A stretch of DNA of 64,000 bases from CBDBJQ01 sp965206405 (GTDB lineage Bacteria; Pseudomonadota; Alphaproteobacteria; UBA8366): positions 2,108,001 through 2,172,000 of the forward strand of contig CBDBJQ010000006.1 of the NCBI GenBank assembly GCA_965206405.1, read 5' to 3'. Made by a program: the position numbers and the translations under genes. A model generated the notes under the pieces. That model did no database searches. It was not told the DNA's origin and was given only the letters and a program-made list of their open reading frames with translations. Below are positions 41,702-50,059 of this stretch, in pieces (the first letter of the stretch is position 1; each line of letters begins with the position of its first letter).

Positions 41702-41994
41702 CTAGAGCAGTTTGGCCACGGCACGCTCGTACTTCACGCCGTAGGTTTCCACGAAGAGATCGAAGGCCGCGACGGCTTCCTTCCCGGTCTCCGCCATCCA
41801 AATATCCTGCAGGCCGCTTTTGGCTTTCTCACGCAGAGATTTGGGCATCGCGCCGGTGATGTTGGCTGTCTTGTGAACCCGGCACCGCTCTACTCACGCG
41901 TCTCGAGGAAGACATCCCGCAGCGCAATCCGGAGCCCAGGGGCGCCATCGCCGACAGCCAACTCGGGTGGCACTGTCAGACCGCGCTTCTTCAG
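41702..41994 (-). pseudogene. second IS256-family fragment
   Basis: Minus-strand reading gives LKKRGLTVPPELAVGDGA, then MPKSLREKAKSGLQDIWMAE and VKYERAVAKLL, parallel to 36345-36633. It ends at GCTGCTCTAG, sharing the extra T that breaks the frame in the other copy. It is cut by the IS5 copy on one side and the IS1380 end on the other. Confidence 0.8.
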
Positions 41995-41996
41995 TA

Positions 41997-42973
41997 AACC
42001 AGTTGCACAATAGCCGATTTTCAGCGATCTTTATGGCTCAATGGAGAGTGAGGACTTGTCTATGAGGGTTTTGAAGGTTTTGCGGGGGCGCGCTGATTTG
42101 TTTTTCCGCCTTTCAGGTATCCGTCTTCAGGATTTCGAGGCATTGGTCGTTGTTCTTCATCCGATCTGGCTTGAACGCGAGCACCACCGGCTTTCACGTG
42201 AAGACAGACAACGCGCGATCGGTGGCGGGATGAACTACCGTTTGGAATTTGCCGAGCAATTGCTGCTCTGCTTGATGTATTATCGCACCTATACCAGTCA
42301 GGCCTTTATGGGTCTTCTGTTCGATGTCTCGTCCGCTACGGTTTGCCGTCGGATTGCTGCCATGACAGAATTGATGGCAGGACATTTCCGGATGCCGGAG
42401 CGCAAGATCAGGCTGTCGGCGTCAGAGAGGGATGACCTGCTTTACCTGATGATTGATGGCACGGAGCGTCCGGTTCAACGCCCGAAAAAGCTCTCGCATC
42501 GCAAGGCGAAGTATTCCGGCAAGAAAAAGCATCACACGGCCTCACATCAGATCATCACCGATGACAAAAAACGGGTTCTGGCGGTCGGTCCGGCGCAACC
42601 CGGGCGCGCACATGACAAGCGTATCTATGACGAGGCGCGCGTGGATAAGCCACCGGGTGTGCTTGTACTTGGTGATCTCGGTTATCTGGGAACATCGCTT
42701 GAAGTCCCGCTCAAAGCCTCAAGGAACCACCCCCTTACGGACGAACAGAAAACTTACAACGCTTGGCACGCAAAGCTACGTATCGGCGTGGAGCACGGTA
42801 TTTGCCGCATGAAAAAGTTCGGAGTATTTGCCGAAACTCACCGCGGCAACCGGCAGGAAAACATGATTGCCAAGAACGTCGGGGCGCTGGCAAACATGAA
42901 TTTGAAAACAGCGTGACCAAATCGGTAAGGATACATCCGTTCTCAATTACCTGATGCTATTGTGAATCAGGTC
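41997..42973 (+). mobile_element. IS5-family insertion sequence, copy 2 (977 bp)
   Basis: Same length and ends as copy 1, in the opposite orientation: AACCAGTTGCACAATAGC against GACCTGATTCACAATAGC. TA flanks both sides (41995-41996 and 42974-42975). Left of it is IS256-derived sequence, right of it an autotransporter fragment. Confidence 0.9.
42041..42916 (+). CDS. IS5-family transposase (copy 2)
   Basis: A 291-residue DDE transposase, identical to copy 1 apart from I/V, K/R, G/C and I/V changes in the last third. The G-to-C change lies next to the catalytic glutamate region (VEHGICRMKKF), which could matter for activity. Full length, with intact element ends. Confidence 0.93.
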   Translation: MESEDLSMRVLKVLRGRADLFFRLSGIRLQDFEALVVVLHPIWLEREHHRLSREDRQRAIGGGMNYRLEFAEQLLLCLMYYRTYTSQAFMGLLFDVSSATVCRRIAAMTELMAGHFRMPERKIRLSASERDDLLYLMIDGTERPVQRPKKLSHRKAKYSGKKKHHTASHQIITDDKKRVLAVGPAQPGRAHDKRIYDEARVDKPPGVLVLGDLGYLGTSLEVPLKASRNHPLTDEQKTYNAWHAKLRIGVEHGICRMKKFGVFAETHRGNRQENMIAKNVGALANMNLKTA

Positions 42974-42975
42974 TA

Positions 42976-43603
42976 TGACCGCCTGACCGACGACAGCGAC
43001 GAGGACGCCAGAACCGAAGGCAAGGGCTGGATGGTTGGCCCTTACGTGACCGCGCGATTGCAAGAGAATCTCTATCTCGACGCCCGTGTGTCCGGGGGTA
43101 GGTCAAACAACGACGTCACGCCGGTAAACACCTATACCGACAGCTTCACCTCCACCCGCTGGCTGGCAGATATCAGCCTCACCGGGGAGTTTATCCAAGG
43201 CCGGTGGACCATCCGGCCCAATGCCGGCCTGTCCTGGCTGACCGACAAGCAGAACGCCTATACCAACACGCTGGGGGGCGCGATCCCGAGCCAGACGGTC
43301 TCACAAGGGCAATTCAAGTTTGGCCCGACGATCTCGACGCAGTTCCTCGGAAACAACGGCGGGCGCTATGAACCCACGATCTCGCTGGATGCGATCTACA
43401 GCCACGCCAACACCAGCGGGGGCGGCGGCCTCATAGGCACGGACAGCGGGATTGAGGATGGCTGGCGCGCGCGGGTTGCCCCCGGTATCAACATGACCGG
43501 ACCCGATGGCACCCGGCTGTCGCTATCCGCCAATTATGACGGCATCGGGCAAGGCGGCTATGAGGCTTGGGGTCTCAAGGCTCATTTCGATATGAAGTTC
43601 TGA
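42976..43603 (+). pseudogene. C-terminal barrel of an autotransporter, 5' lost
   Basis: About 209 residues of an autotransporter beta-barrel: KGWMVGPYVTARLQENLYL, RTVSGG-like alternating strands, and a terminal AHFDMKF ending in phenylalanine, the outer-membrane insertion signal. The passenger domain is missing. An open frame with a GTG in the IS5 end (42962) runs into it, but there is no signal peptide, so no exported protein is expected. The end overlaps the convergent deacetylase gene by 22 bases. Confidence 0.72.
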
Positions 43604-44541
43604 GGGAGATACCTGTCCCCGTATACCGGGGGCGCGGGATGGGTGGCGAGCCAGTGTTCGGCGATATCAAGGCGGCGGCAGATCCAGGCGTCATCAAACT
43701 TGGCGACATAATCAAGGAACCGGGCAAGTGCGGCTGCGCGCGCCGGGCGGCCGATCAGGCGCACATGCAGGCCGATATTCATCATCTTGGGCGCTGTCTC
43801 GCCTTCGGCGCGCAGGAAGTCGAACGCGTCCTTCAGATAAGCAAAGAAGTCGTCGCCTGACGAGAAGCTGTACCCGGGCTGGAACTTGAGGTCGTTGGCA
43901 TCCAGCGAATACGGCACGATGAGATGCGGCTTGTCGCCCACGGTCGTCCAGTAAGGTAGGTCGTCGGCATAGCTGTCGCTGTCATAGAGAAAACCCCCGT
44001 GCTCGACCAGCAGCCGCCGTGTGTTCAGGCTCGGCGCATACCGGCAATACCAGCCGCGCGGCGGTGCGCCGGTGAGGTTCTCGATGCTCTCGACGGCGCG
44101 GGCGATGTGCTCGCGCTCCTCGTCCTCCTCCAGAAGATAGTGCTCGATCCAGCGCCAGCCGTGGCCACAAACATCATATCCGGCCTCGGCGATCGCCTCG
44201 GCCACGGCCGGGTTGCGCTCCAGCGCCACGGCACAACCGAAGACGGTCATTGGCAGTTCGCGTTCCTTGAACACGCGCAACAGGCGCCAGACTCCTGCCC
44301 GGCTACCGTATTCATAGAGGCTCTCCATGCCGAGGTCCCGCACGCCGGGAGCCATGCGCGCACCCCTGGCTTCTGCCAGGCCCGGTTCCACCCTTCCGTC
44401 GCCATCGGGGATCGAGTTCTCGGATCCCTCCTCGTAGTTCATGACAAAATTAACGGCCACCCGTACTCCGCCCGGCCAGTCCGCCTGCGGCGGGTTTGGT
44501 CCATATCCGACAATGTTCCGCGGTAGTACGTCAGCGCTCAT
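43582..44541 (-). CDS. polysaccharide-deacetylase-fold hydrolase, PuuE allantoinase-like
   Basis: A 319-residue NodB-fold hydrolase. AVNFVMNYEEGSENSI near the start, ESLYEYGSRAGVWRLLRVF, CGHGWRWIEHY and RGWYCRYAPSLNTRRLLVE all resemble PuuE, the cofactor-free allantoinase. Ring opening of allantoin or another cyclic ureide is the best guess. It lies 93 bases after dctM and may belong to the TRAP transporter operon, which would then import its substrate (inference). Confidence 0.83.
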   Translation of the reverse strand: MSADVLPRNIVGYGPNPPQADWPGGVRVAVNFVMNYEEGSENSIPDGDGRVEPGLAEARGARMAPGVRDLGMESLYEYGSRAGVWRLLRVFKERELPMTVFGCAVALERNPAVAEAIAEAGYDVCGHGWRWIEHYLLEEDEEREHIARAVESIENLTGAPPRGWYCRYAPSLNTRRLLVEHGGFLYDSDSYADDLPYWTTVGDKPHLIVPYSLDANDLKFQPGYSFSSGDDFFAYLKDAFDFLRAEGETAPKMMNIGLHVRLIGRPARAAALARFLDYVAKFDDAWICRRLDIAEHWLATHPAPPVYGDRYLPQNFISK

Positions 44542-44634
44542 GGCGGCCTCGATTTCTGCTATCTTGATTCACTTGGGGCCGCCAGTGATCTATCGATCGT
44601 TCGCCTATCCATAATGCGCCCATCCAGAGCGCGG

Positions 44635-46029
44635 TTATCGATAGACGAAGGCCGGGAGCCAGGTTACCAGAGACGGCCAGAAGAAAACGATCAGGACCGC
44701 CAGCATCTGCAGGATCACGAACGGGATGATGCCGCGATAGATATGTGACATCTCCACCTCGGGCGGACAAACACCCTTGAGATAAAACAACGCGTAGCCG
44801 ACTGGCGGGGTCAGATAGGATGTCTGCAAGGTCACAGCGACAAGGATCGTGAACCAGACGAGTATCGGCTCATCAACGACACCGAAGCCGCTGATATCCA
44901 GATCCATGACCTGGATCGCCGGGACGATCAGCGGCAGGACAATGAAGGTGATCTCGATCCAGTCGAGGAAAAAGCCCAGCAGGAACACACAGAACAATAC
45001 GAACAGTATCACCCCGAGATCGCCGAACGGCAGGGCTTCCAGTGCGGACTCGATGATCTCGTCTCCGCCAAGGGCACGCACCACGAAGGCAAAGACCGTC
45101 GCACCAGCGATGATGGCGAAAATGTAGCCCATCGTATCGAAGGTGCTGCGCAGGCTGTCGCGGAGCATCGAGCCGAACTTGCCGTAGAGAATCGTGAGTA
45201 TCATGGCCGCGAGGGCACCGACGCCGGCTGCCTCAGTCACCGTAGCGATACCGGCGATGATCGAGCCAAGCACCAGAAACATCAGTGCGATAATCGGAAC
45301 CGCATCCAGCAGAACACGGAAAAGAGTGTGAAGCCCAACTTTGCGGCGATTCTCGGCCAGAGGGGCCGCCTCGGGCCGAATTAGCGCAAAGACCAGGATA
45401 TACAGAATATAGAGGCCGGCCAGGATTAACCCCGGGAACACCGCCCCCATAAACAAGTCGCCCGCCGGAAGCCCGATCTGGTCCGCCATGAATACCAGCA
45501 TGATCGAAGGCGGAATGATAATGCCAAGGCACCCGGAGGCGGCGACCGTACCAGCCGTCAGTTCCTTTGAATATCCCTGAGCCACCATGACCGGCATGCT
45601 AAGCACGGCGAGCAACACCACCGACGCCCCGATAATCCCCGTGCTGGCAGCCAGCAAAGTGCCAATCAGCGCAACGGTAATGGCCATACCGCCGCGTACA
45701 TTGCCGAACAGTTCCTGCGTGGAATCCAGAAGCCGTTCGGCGATCCCCGATTTGTCCAACATATGGCCCATAAAGATGAACAGGGTGCCGGCAATCAGGA
45801 TCCAGTTCGTCATCAACGCATAGATGCGTTCAATGACCAGTCCGAAAAACTCGAGATCCAGCCCTATGGCCGTGTCCAGATAATAATCCGAGATCATCGC
45901 GATTAACGTGAACAGAAGCGACACGCCGAACAGCGTGTAGGACACATGGAATCCAACAAGCAGCATGCCTGCGAAAACGACGAAGAGCGCGATCAGGAGA
46001 AATGTTTCAATAACCATCAACCATAACAA
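44635..46029 (-). CDS. dctM: TRAP transporter large permease (DctM)
   Basis: A 464-residue membrane protein with about 12 helices that forms the transport channel of a tripartite TRAP system. GGMAITVALIGTLLAASTGIIGASVVLLAVL and GCLGIIIPPSIMLV are DctM hallmarks in two separate segments; PPVGYALFYLKGV lies near the C-terminus. It starts 17 bases after dctQ. Substrate unknown. Confidence 0.93.
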   Translation of the reverse strand: MLWLMVIETFLLIALFVVFAGMLLVGFHVSYTLFGVSLLFTLIAMISDYYLDTAIGLDLEFFGLVIERIYALMTNWILIAGTLFIFMGHMLDKSGIAERLLDSTQELFGNVRGGMAITVALIGTLLAASTGIIGASVVLLAVLSMPVMVAQGYSKELTAGTVAASGCLGIIIPPSIMLVFMADQIGLPAGDLFMGAVFPGLILAGLYILYILVFALIRPEAAPLAENRRKVGLHTLFRVLLDAVPIIALMFLVLGSIIAGIATVTEAAGVGALAAMILTILYGKFGSMLRDSLRSTFDTMGYIFAIIAGATVFAFVVRALGGDEIIESALEALPFGDLGVILFVLFCVFLLGFFLDWIEITFIVLPLIVPAIQVMDLDISGFGVVDEPILVWFTILVAVTLQTSYLTPPVGYALFYLKGVCPPEVEMSHIYRGIIPFVILQMLAVLIVFFWPSLVTWLPAFVYR

Positions 46030-46046
46030 TCAACCGCATCCGTTAC

Positions 46047-46637
46047 TCAGGTCGCGCCTTTCTTCAGGGCCCGTTCCTTTTTCAGGGCCCGTTCCTTTTT
46101 CAGGGCCCGTTCCTTTTTCAGGGCCCGTTCCTTTTTCAGGGCACGGAGGTCACCCATCAAGGCAATCGAGCGGGAAAGGGCCGCAATCCCGAACAGGGTA
46201 AATCCGAACAGAAGCGCAGATTTGATAATCCACCGTGCCGGCAGCCCGCCCGGATCGATCGAACCTTCATTCTGCTGCCAGGACCAGGCAACAAAATCCC
46301 AGGAATGGAAGAGGATGACGGCCGAGAAGGGGACGACCAGAAGCAGATGACTCCAGAGATCAATCCTCAGGCGCCAGATCTCGCTGAACCGGTTGTACAG
46401 GATGTCGTTGCGTACATGGCTGTCTCTAGCGGTCGAATAGGAAAAACCGACCAGCCAGCCCAGCGCATAGATGTGCCATTGCAGCTCATCGAAGGCGAGG
46501 CTGGATACTCCCAGCGCATAGCGCAGAAAAACCGACGTGCAGACAATCGCGACCAGCACGAGGGCCAGCCAACTGAACGCATTACCGACAGCCCGAACGA
46601 ACTGGTCGGCAGTCTGGGAAATGGTTTTCTGGCTCAT
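46047..46637 (-). CDS. dctQ: TRAP transporter small permease (DctQ)
   Basis: About 196 residues with four membrane helices, including FSWLALVLVAIVCTSVFLRY and ELQWHIYALGWLVGFSYS, the DctQ signature. The C-terminus carries ERALKK repeated four to five times, coded by an 18-base tandem repeat, which makes a long charged helix on the cytoplasmic side. The first ATG at 46649 has no ribosome site; 46637 is chosen. Confidence 0.9.
   Translation of the reverse strand: MSQKTISQTADQFVRAVGNAFSWLALVLVAIVCTSVFLRYALGVSSLAFDELQWHIYALGWLVGFSYSTARDSHVRNDILYNRFSEIWRLRIDLWSHLLLVVPFSAVILFHSWDFVAWSWQQNEGSIDPGGLPARWIIKSALLFGFTLFGIAALSRSIALMGDLRALKKERALKKERALKKERALKKERALKKGAT
46065..46142. repeat. 18-bp tandem repeat in dctQ
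   Basis: Four copies of cagggcccgttccttttt with starts at 46065, 46083, 46101 and 46119, and a partial fifth at 46137. Eighteen bases keeps the frame, so copy-number change alters only the charged tail. Confidence 0.92.
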
Positions 46638-46690
46638 ATTTCGCACCATTCCGGGCCGTCACGATCCGAGCCGTTAATTCGGTCGCGATG

Positions 46691-46724
46691 AAAAGAGCCC
46701 CCTCTGTCTGGACGAGGCTCCTCA
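46691..46724 (-). terminator. hairpin between dctP and dctQ
   Basis: On the minus strand GGAGCCTC and GAGGGGGCTC can pair with a small bulge, followed by TTTT. It lies between the dctP stop and dctQ start. Such structures commonly lower expression of permease genes relative to the binding protein. Confidence 0.45.
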
Positions 46725-46755
46725 TCATGCCATCCCAGCCTGGTGCAATCGCGCG

Positions 46756-47868
46756 TCAGTCAAACACGTCCTGATCGCGCCTGAGCATGCCGGTATCTTC
46801 CCATTCCTGGTAATCCTTCATGAAGGCCTTCAGATCCTCCCACACCGCTTTGAGGTTGGGGTGCTTGGCAATCTCTTCCGCTATGACCTCCTTGAAGTGC
46901 ACGCGCAACTGGTCGACAACCGCCTCGTCCAGCGATACGACCTCGACGCCTTTTTTACGCAACTCCCTCAGCGCCCCGGCCTGGGTGGCGTTGGCGTGCG
47001 TCATGCTCCACATGTTGGTTTGGTAGGCAACCGCTTCGACTTGTGCGCGCTGTGTGTCGCTCATGCCGTTCCAGACATCCATGTTGATGATCAGTTCAAG
47101 AACGGTCGTGGGCTGGTGCCAGCTTGGCATGCTGTAGAACTTCGCTACCTTGTGGAAACCGCCCTTCAGATCATTGGACGGCAATCCCACCTCCGCCGCG
47201 TCAATCACGCCTTTTTCGAGCCCCGGAAATATTTCGGCGAACGGGATCAGCGTGGGCACCGCGCCCAGCTTTTTCAGAGTCGGTGCGGCAAAGCCGCCGA
47301 TGCGGATTTTTACGCCATCATAGTCTTCGAGGGTCTGGACCCTTTTCGTGAACCACCCGGCTCCTTCGGATCCGTAGATGCTGAGAGGTAAAACCTTCAC
47401 CTTATACCCAGCGTCGTCATACATTTTTTGCCAGAGCTTGAGCCCGTTGCCTTCATAGAGCCAGGTCGCAAACACAAGCGGCTGGGGAGAAAACGGAAAG
47501 GTGCAGAAGGGAATGGATTCTTTCAGCGATCCGCCAAGATAGGCCGAGCAGGTGTAGCCCGCCTCGATCTTTCCATCCGATACGGCCTTGTGGATCTCGA
47601 AAGACGGAACCAGCTTGCCAGGCTCATACACTCTGGCGGTCACCGTTCCGCCCGTGACCGCTTTCAGGGTTTTCACGAAATACTTGGCGGTGCTGCCGAC
47701 GATCGGCCACGCCGTCGGAAATGCCGTCGGCATCTTGAGTTTTACCCTCTTGTCCTCCGCCATCGCAGCCCCGGACCCAACGATCAAGGCGCCAGTGACA
47801 GCGACCGCCGCGGTACCCCTGGCCAGGGTACGAACAAGGTCATGCGCACTTATCTGGACAATGCTCAT
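46756..47868 (-). CDS. dctP: TRAP transporter substrate-binding protein (DctP)
   Basis: A 370-residue periplasmic binding protein. A signal peptide ends at GSGAAMAED near residue 37. The body has DctP-type segments such as GKIEAGYTCSAYLGGSL and VKIRIGGFAAPTLKKLGAVP, the latter with the arginine that usually contacts a carboxylate. GGGAGGAAGAT precedes the ATG. First gene of a dctPQM operon that may include the deacetylase. Confidence 0.93.
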   Translation of the reverse strand: MSIVQISAHDLVRTLARGTAAVAVTGALIVGSGAAMAEDKRVKLKMPTAFPTAWPIVGSTAKYFVKTLKAVTGGTVTARVYEPGKLVPSFEIHKAVSDGKIEAGYTCSAYLGGSLKESIPFCTFPFSPQPLVFATWLYEGNGLKLWQKMYDDAGYKVKVLPLSIYGSEGAGWFTKRVQTLEDYDGVKIRIGGFAAPTLKKLGAVPTLIPFAEIFPGLEKGVIDAAEVGLPSNDLKGGFHKVAKFYSMPSWHQPTTVLELIINMDVWNGMSDTQRAQVEAVAYQTNMWSMTHANATQAGALRELRKKGVEVVSLDEAVVDQLRVHFKEVIAEEIAKHPNLKAVWEDLKAFMKDYQEWEDTGMLRRDQDVFD

Positions 47869-48166
47869 ATCTTCCTCCCGTATTTGTCAGTGATTGTTTG
47901 TCGCGGTCATTTGTCGGCCGGTCAGCGTGGATCAAATCCATCCGCGCCTGTTTGCCGGCAACAGTCTATGAAACCCAGGGAATCCGACAAGTGCCGGCAA
48001 GTAACAACAGAAAGCCCCCTATTCCGGTTTGATGCCCCGCTCACGCATGCTTGTCCCTGCCCGACCCTGCCTTTCCCTTGTGGGCTGGGGGATCGTCGGA
48101 CATCATGATCACCGCACGGCGCGGACACTCATAATCTGCTTGGCGTAATCTCGCCTGAAAACCCTA
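47869..48166. other. divergent promoter region of dctP and hyuB
   Basis: A 298-base gap between two divergent operons. No gene or clear operator is seen. Both operons probably start here, which suggests joint control of transporter and hydantoinase genes. Confidence 0.4.
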
Positions 48167-50008
48167 ATGACCAATCCTACGGCTGATCCTGTGCCCAATT
48201 CTGTGCCCAATTCTGCAACCGGCCCCGCGATCGATTCCGTCACCCTGGCCGTCATCAATGGGCGACTGGAGCAGATCGCCGACGAAATGGACGCAACCCT
48301 GTTCCGCTCGGCCTTTAACCCGATTATCGCCGAAGCTCATGACGCCTCGCACGGGCTCTACGACGCCGAGACAGGAGCCACGCTCATCCAGGGGAAATCC
48401 GGCCTGCCGGTCTTCGTCGGCGCCATGTCGTTTGCCGTCAAGCTCGTCATCGACACGGTCGCCCGGGACAGCGACCTGGGGCGAGGCACTCTGGGGCCGG
48501 GCGACACCTATATCTTCAACGATCCCTATGAGGGCGGCACGCATCTCTCGGACTTCAAGCTGGTGCGGCCGTTTTACCGCAACGGCGAGATCTTCTGTTT
48601 CCTGGCCTCCGTCGGGCACTGGCACGATGTGGGCGGCAACGTGCCGGGCAACTACAACCCGGTCGCCACCGAAAGTTTCCAGGAAGGCATGCTGATCCCG
48701 CCGGTGAAGCTGATCGACGGCGGCGTGTTCCGCCAGGACATCGTTGACATCCTGCAGGCCAATTCGCGCCTGCCCGGAAGTCTGTACGGCGACCTCAACG
48801 GGCAGATCAATGCGCTCGAGCTTGGCGAGCGGCGACTCCAGGACCTGCTGGATGAATACGGCGACGATCTGGTCAAAGCGACGTTGGCGGAACTTCAGGA
48901 CCGCGCTGCCCGGCTAATGCGCTCGAACATCGCCGAATTGCCGGACGGCACCTTCACCTGCGACGATTGGCTCGACAATGATGGGATCGTCGACGATCCC
49001 TTAAAGATCGCCCTCAACCTGACCATTGCCGACGACAGGATGACCCTGGATTTCTCGCGCTCCTCGCCGGCCTGCGCGGGTCCCGTGAACATCTCCCGTG
49101 CAACGGCCGTGGCCTCGATCTATGTGGCGCTCAAACATATCTTCACCGATGTGCCCGCCAATGCCGGGGTTCTTGATCCCATTGACATCGTCATCCCCAG
49201 CGACACCCTGCTCTCGGTCGGCGCACCCAAGCCTGTCGGCGGATATACGGAAACCATCCTGCGGGTCATCGACGTCGTCTTCGGTGCCATTGCCAAGGCG
49301 GCGCCGGAACACTCGAACGGCTGCGCCTATGGCACCATCAACGCCCTCTCCCTGGCCGGATACCGCAAAAACGGCCAGCGCTGGGTGATGTTCAGCTTCT
49401 TTGGCGGCGGTCATGGCGGGCATCCAGAAGGCGACGGCCTCAATCATGGCAACGCGCCGATCTCGACGGCAACGATCCCGCCGGCGGAGATTTTGGAAGC
49501 CGCCTATCCGATGTTTTTCCGCTCCTGGGCGCTTCGGCCCGATTCCGGCGGTCCGGGACGGCACCGCGGCGGGCTTGGCGCCCTTTATGAGATCGAATTG
49601 CTCGAGGAAAACGCCGATGTTTTCCTGTTCGGCGAGCGCGGACGGTTCGCCCCGCAGGGCGTTACCGGCGGCGGTGCCGGCGCGCTCAACCGCTTCCAGT
49701 ACGAACAGGCGGACGGGCTGCACGAACCGCCGATGAAATCGAAGATGGTCGGCATCAAGATCGCGCGCGGCCAGCATCTACGCCTGGAAACACCGGGCGG
49801 CGGCGGCTACGGGCCGGCGCAGGAACGCAACCCGGTGGCCGTCGCCGAGGATGTGCGCCTCGGCTATGTCACCGCCAAAGCCGCAAGGAATGATTACGGC
49901 GTCGTGGTCGATGACAGTGGACAGCTCGATCCGAAAGCAACGAAAGCTCTGCGCGCGAAGACCGACGCGAAAACCGACGCGAAGACCGGCACCAAACCCG
50001 ATGCATAG
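48167..50008 (+). CDS. hyuB: hydantoinase B/oxoprolinase family protein
   Basis: A 613-residue subunit of an ATP-dependent cyclic-amide hydrolase (hydantoinase/5-oxoprolinase or acetone-carboxylase-like family). Residues 25-550 match HyuB: NPIIAEAHDASHGLYD, NDPYEGGTHLSDFKLVRPF, GGGHGGHPEGDG and LETPGGGGYGP. The N-terminus carries two 12-base repeats (VPNS units) and the C-terminus DAKT repeats. HyuA follows after 51 bases. Substrate unknown. Confidence 0.92.
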   Translation: MTNPTADPVPNSVPNSATGPAIDSVTLAVINGRLEQIADEMDATLFRSAFNPIIAEAHDASHGLYDAETGATLIQGKSGLPVFVGAMSFAVKLVIDTVARDSDLGRGTLGPGDTYIFNDPYEGGTHLSDFKLVRPFYRNGEIFCFLASVGHWHDVGGNVPGNYNPVATESFQEGMLIPPVKLIDGGVFRQDIVDILQANSRLPGSLYGDLNGQINALELGERRLQDLLDEYGDDLVKATLAELQDRAARLMRSNIAELPDGTFTCDDWLDNDGIVDDPLKIALNLTIADDRMTLDFSRSSPACAGPVNISRATAVASIYVALKHIFTDVPANAGVLDPIDIVIPSDTLLSVGAPKPVGGYTETILRVIDVVFGAIAKAAPEHSNGCAYGTINALSLAGYRKNGQRWVMFSFFGGGHGGHPEGDGLNHGNAPISTATIPPAEILEAAYPMFFRSWALRPDSGGPGRHRGGLGALYEIELLEENADVFLFGERGRFAPQGVTGGGAGALNRFQYEQADGLHEPPMKSKMVGIKIARGQHLRLETPGGGGYGPAQERNPVAVAEDVRLGYVTAKAARNDYGVVVDDSGQLDPKATKALRAKTDAKTDAKTGTKPDA

Positions 50009-50059
50009 CCCGCCGCGAAACCCGCGAGATAAGCACCCACGAAACGAGCGCACGGGCGC

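Noticed and set aside
38982..42973. Composite transposon bounded by the two IS5 copies
   Set aside because: Copy 1 sits inside a transposase gene and the segment between holds only broken IS sequence, so there is no cargo and no outer target duplication.
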